A stretch of DNA of 64,000 nt, taken from the NCBI GenBank assembly GCA_026129485.1, contig JAHCHY010000019.1, forward strand, positions 22,749 to 86,748, given 5' to 3'. Under the pieces are notes generated by a model. That model did not search any database and was not told the origin of the DNA. It saw nothing but the letters and a program-made list of their open reading frames with translations. Positions 62,397 to 64,000 of this stretch are shown piece by piece (position 1 is the stretch's first letter; the number at the start of each line of letters is the position of its first letter). This stretch comes from Cyclobacteriaceae bacterium (GTDB taxonomy: Bacteria > Bacteroidota > Bacteroidia > Cytophagales > Cyclobacteriaceae). Made by a program: the position numbers and the translations under genes.

Positions 62397-64000
62397 TTAA
62401 AAATTAAAATTCAGACCAAACACAATCTGCCTGCTGCGCGGATAGGCAGAATAATCCACACCGGGCGTATAAGGTGTTCTTCTCCGGGTAGAAACCTCGG
62501 GATCGAACCCGCTGTAATTGGTAATAATAAATACGTTATACCCGGTAGCATAAACTCTCAGGTTTTTAAGCTTGGCTTTTGAGGCAATTGCGGCCGGCAA
62601 CGTGTAGCCCAACGTAAGCGTGTTAAGGCGAATGAAAGAACCGTCTTCTACTGCCCAGTCGCTGAACACGTAGCGGTTCATATAAGGCGACCACATGGTG
62701 GTGTTGGCATTCATTGCGGCTAATTCTGCAGGATCGGTTACAAGCTGGCCCGATGAGTTTATGTTCGTCCATCGCTTGCCCTCCGCCATGATATCGCTGA
62801 GGTTACGGTACTGATTGTTCAGGTTAGAGGTCGTAAACTCAATTTTGTTCGCGTTGTATACGCTGTTTCCGTAGCTGTAATTAAATGCGGCTGTTACATC
62901 AAATCCAAAAGCATAACCATTAAGTGTAAACCCACCGGAATGCTTCGGGTTAAAGTTTCCGATAATCTGCTGATCTTCCTGCCCTACTATACCGTTGCCT
63001 GATACGTCTTTCAGCTTCATCATACCGGGACGCGCAGTACCCAAACCGGCACCTACCACACCCGAAGCATCGGCCACACCTTCTTTTAAAATCCATCTCC
63101 CGGTGCTTTCATTATAACCTTCAAAATCAGAAACCTCATAGCGGCCATCGTTCAGGTAGCCATACATCGCACCAAGCGAGCTACCCACGCGCACATCAAA
63201 ATCGCGGCCTATCTGGGTAGACGCCCAGTTTGAATTGGTTCCGGCTGTAATGGCGTCTAACTCGCCCAGCGATACAACCTTATTCCGGTTAAAGTTTGAG
63301 TTGACTGAAACCGTAAGTCCGTAGTCCTTGTGATCCAGCACAACATAGCTAAGGGAAACATCCACACCTTTGTTCTCAGTTTCCCCGATGTTACGATACT
63401 GGCTCAGGTACCCTGTACCCGGTGTAGGAAATGCCAGCAGCAAATCTTTTGTATTGTTTCTATAATACTCTACCGTTCCGAATACCCGGCCTTTCAGTAT
63501 GCTGAAGTCCAGCCCGATGTTCCGGGTGTACGTGGTTTCCCATTTCAGATCGGGGTTGGCCATGATGCTGGATGCAGCCCAGTAATTATCAAACCCGCTC
63601 ATCCACGTATTGGTGCGCGACTCAAACATGGTAAGGGTTTGGCCTACCGGTATACTATTATTACCGGCTATGCCATAGCTGGCCCGCAGCTTCAAATCAT
63701 TAACCCAGTTGGTGGCGCCCTTCATAAAATTCTCTTCGGCTATCTTCCAGGCACCGGATACGGAAGGAAAGTATCCCCACACATTGTCGCCTAAAAATTT
63801 GCTTGAGCCATCGGCACGGTAAACACCTTCAAGCACATAGCGGTTTTTGAATACATAGTTTACACGCGTGAAAAATGAAAGTAGTTTTTCATCCGGATCA
63901 AAATAATTGTCCACTGAAACCGGGATTCCCTGTGTAGTCAGCCTGAATGCCTTGTCAGAATCAAAAAACCGGGGGAAACCGTGTATCTCTGACGTTACGC
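62397..64000 (-). CDS. SusC/RagA-family TonB-linked transporter, C-terminal part (truncated by window edge)
   Basis: About 534 residues of the C-terminal barrel are visible; the frame is open through the right edge, so the plug and signal peptide lie outside. The sequence has SusC barrel features: YVLEGVYRADGSSKFLGDN, LKLRASYGIAGNNSIPVGQ, LDFSILKGRVFGTVEYYRNN and the ending YPRSRQIVFGLNFNF. A GTG at 63914 is inside the gene and not a start. With the SusD just downstream it should import pectin-derived oligosaccharides. It is probably the first gene of the operon that runs to 51853. Confidence 0.92.
   Translation of the reverse strand, partial: VTSEIHGFPRFFDSDKAFRLTTQGIPVSVDNYFDPDEKLLSFFTRVNYVFKNRYVLEGVYRADGSSKFLGDNVWGYFPSVSGAWKIAEENFMKGATNWVNDLKLRASYGIAGNNSIPVGQTLTMFESRTNTWMSGFDNYWAASSIMANPDLKWETTYTRNIGLDFSILKGRVFGTVEYYRNNTKDLLLAFPTPGTGYLSQYRNIGETENKGVDVSLSYVVLDHKDYGLTVSVNSNFNRNKVVSLGELDAITAGTNSNWASTQIGRDFDVRVGSSLGAMYGYLNDGRYEVSDFEGYNESTGRWILKEGVADASGVVGAGLGTARPGMMKLKDVSGNGIVGQEDQQIIGNFNPKHSGGFTLNGYAFGFDVTAAFNYSYGNSVYNANKIEFTTSNLNNQYRNLSDIMAEGKRWTNINSSGQLVTDPAELAAMNANTTMWSPYMNRYVFSDWAVEDGSFIRLNTLTLGYTLPAAIASKAKLKNLRVYATGYNVFIITNYSGFDPEVSTRRRTPYTPGVDYSAYPRSRQIVFGLNFNF

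Noticed and set aside
1-64000. CRISPR arrays, tRNA or rRNA genes, insertion sequences, prophage genes
   Set aside because: No regularly spaced repeats, cloverleaf-like gaps, transposase or phage-type proteins were seen; intergenic gaps are all short.

Overview
The window reads as the chromosome of a free-living Bacteroidetes bacterium, most likely of the order Cytophagales (inference). The signs are two SusC/SusD pairs, several proteins with type IX secretion (T9SS) C-terminal sorting domains, SBBP/PKD giant proteins, lipoboxes followed by short polar linkers, and an absence of Shine-Dalgarno sequences at most starts. The DNA is densely coded. No gap between genes exceeds about 250 bases. No tRNA, rRNA, CRISPR array, insertion sequence or prophage was recognised. 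Many genes are better started at an internal ATG than at the longest possible reading frame, and such choices are noted gene by gene.

Layout. 1-1462: C-terminal part of a secreted M43-type metalloprotease. 1515-2600: a Calx-beta-like lipoprotein. 2719-6486: a minus-strand cluster of two Gfo/Idh/MocA oxidoreductases around a tandem DUF1080 protein, which looks like a 3-keto-glycoside metabolism set. 6590-8218: a secreted CotH-type kinase. 8387-10832: a TonB-dependent receptor followed by a YiiX-like lipoprotein. 10880-13435: a large zinc metalloprotease.

13570-26160 looks like a phosphorus-acquisition island. A minus-strand SusC-SusD operon carries two secreted phosphatase-type enzymes (purple-acid-phosphatase-like and alkaline-phosphatase-like). 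Divergent from it run an XRE-cupin regulator, a TIGR03364-type FAD oxidoreductase and a DUF5690 permease, then a PhnX-like phosphonatase and a PhnZ-like HD oxygenase. Catalytic residues of both C-P bond-cleaving families are present. Candidate operators flank the regulator and the phnX/phnZ-like pair.

26161-35628: an orphan response regulator, a helical lipoprotein, an ABCG-type transporter with N-terminal TerB-like and FHA-like regions, a YdcF-type protein, and a module of two SGNH proteins plus an MBOAT acyltransferase, probably for envelope polysaccharide O-acetylation. 35632-38880: an SBBP/PKD giant with a type B T9SS tail. 38890-42849: ybbP and ybbA divergent from tesA, the same arrangement as in Escherichia coli. 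42896-46874: another SGNH hydrolase, a BNR/Ycf48-like protein, and a Zn/Cd P-type ATPase.

46940-64000 is a pectin utilisation locus. It holds a hexuronate-type MFS transporter, KDPG aldolase, KDG kinase and altronate dehydratase; then pectin methylesterase, GH28 polygalacturonase, two paralogous pectate lyases, a CE12 acetylesterase, an alpha/beta esterase, a beta-helix/FN3 lipoprotein, SusD, and a SusC running off the right edge. Extracellular depolymerisation and de-esterification would feed SusCD import. Galacturonate would then pass through altronate and KDG to KDPG, with uronate isomerase and tagaturonate reductase encoded outside this window. A perfect 20-bp LacI-type palindrome sits between kdgK and uxaA. 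Two hairpin-rich non-coding elements (43588-43700 and 58870-59009) share an internal core.
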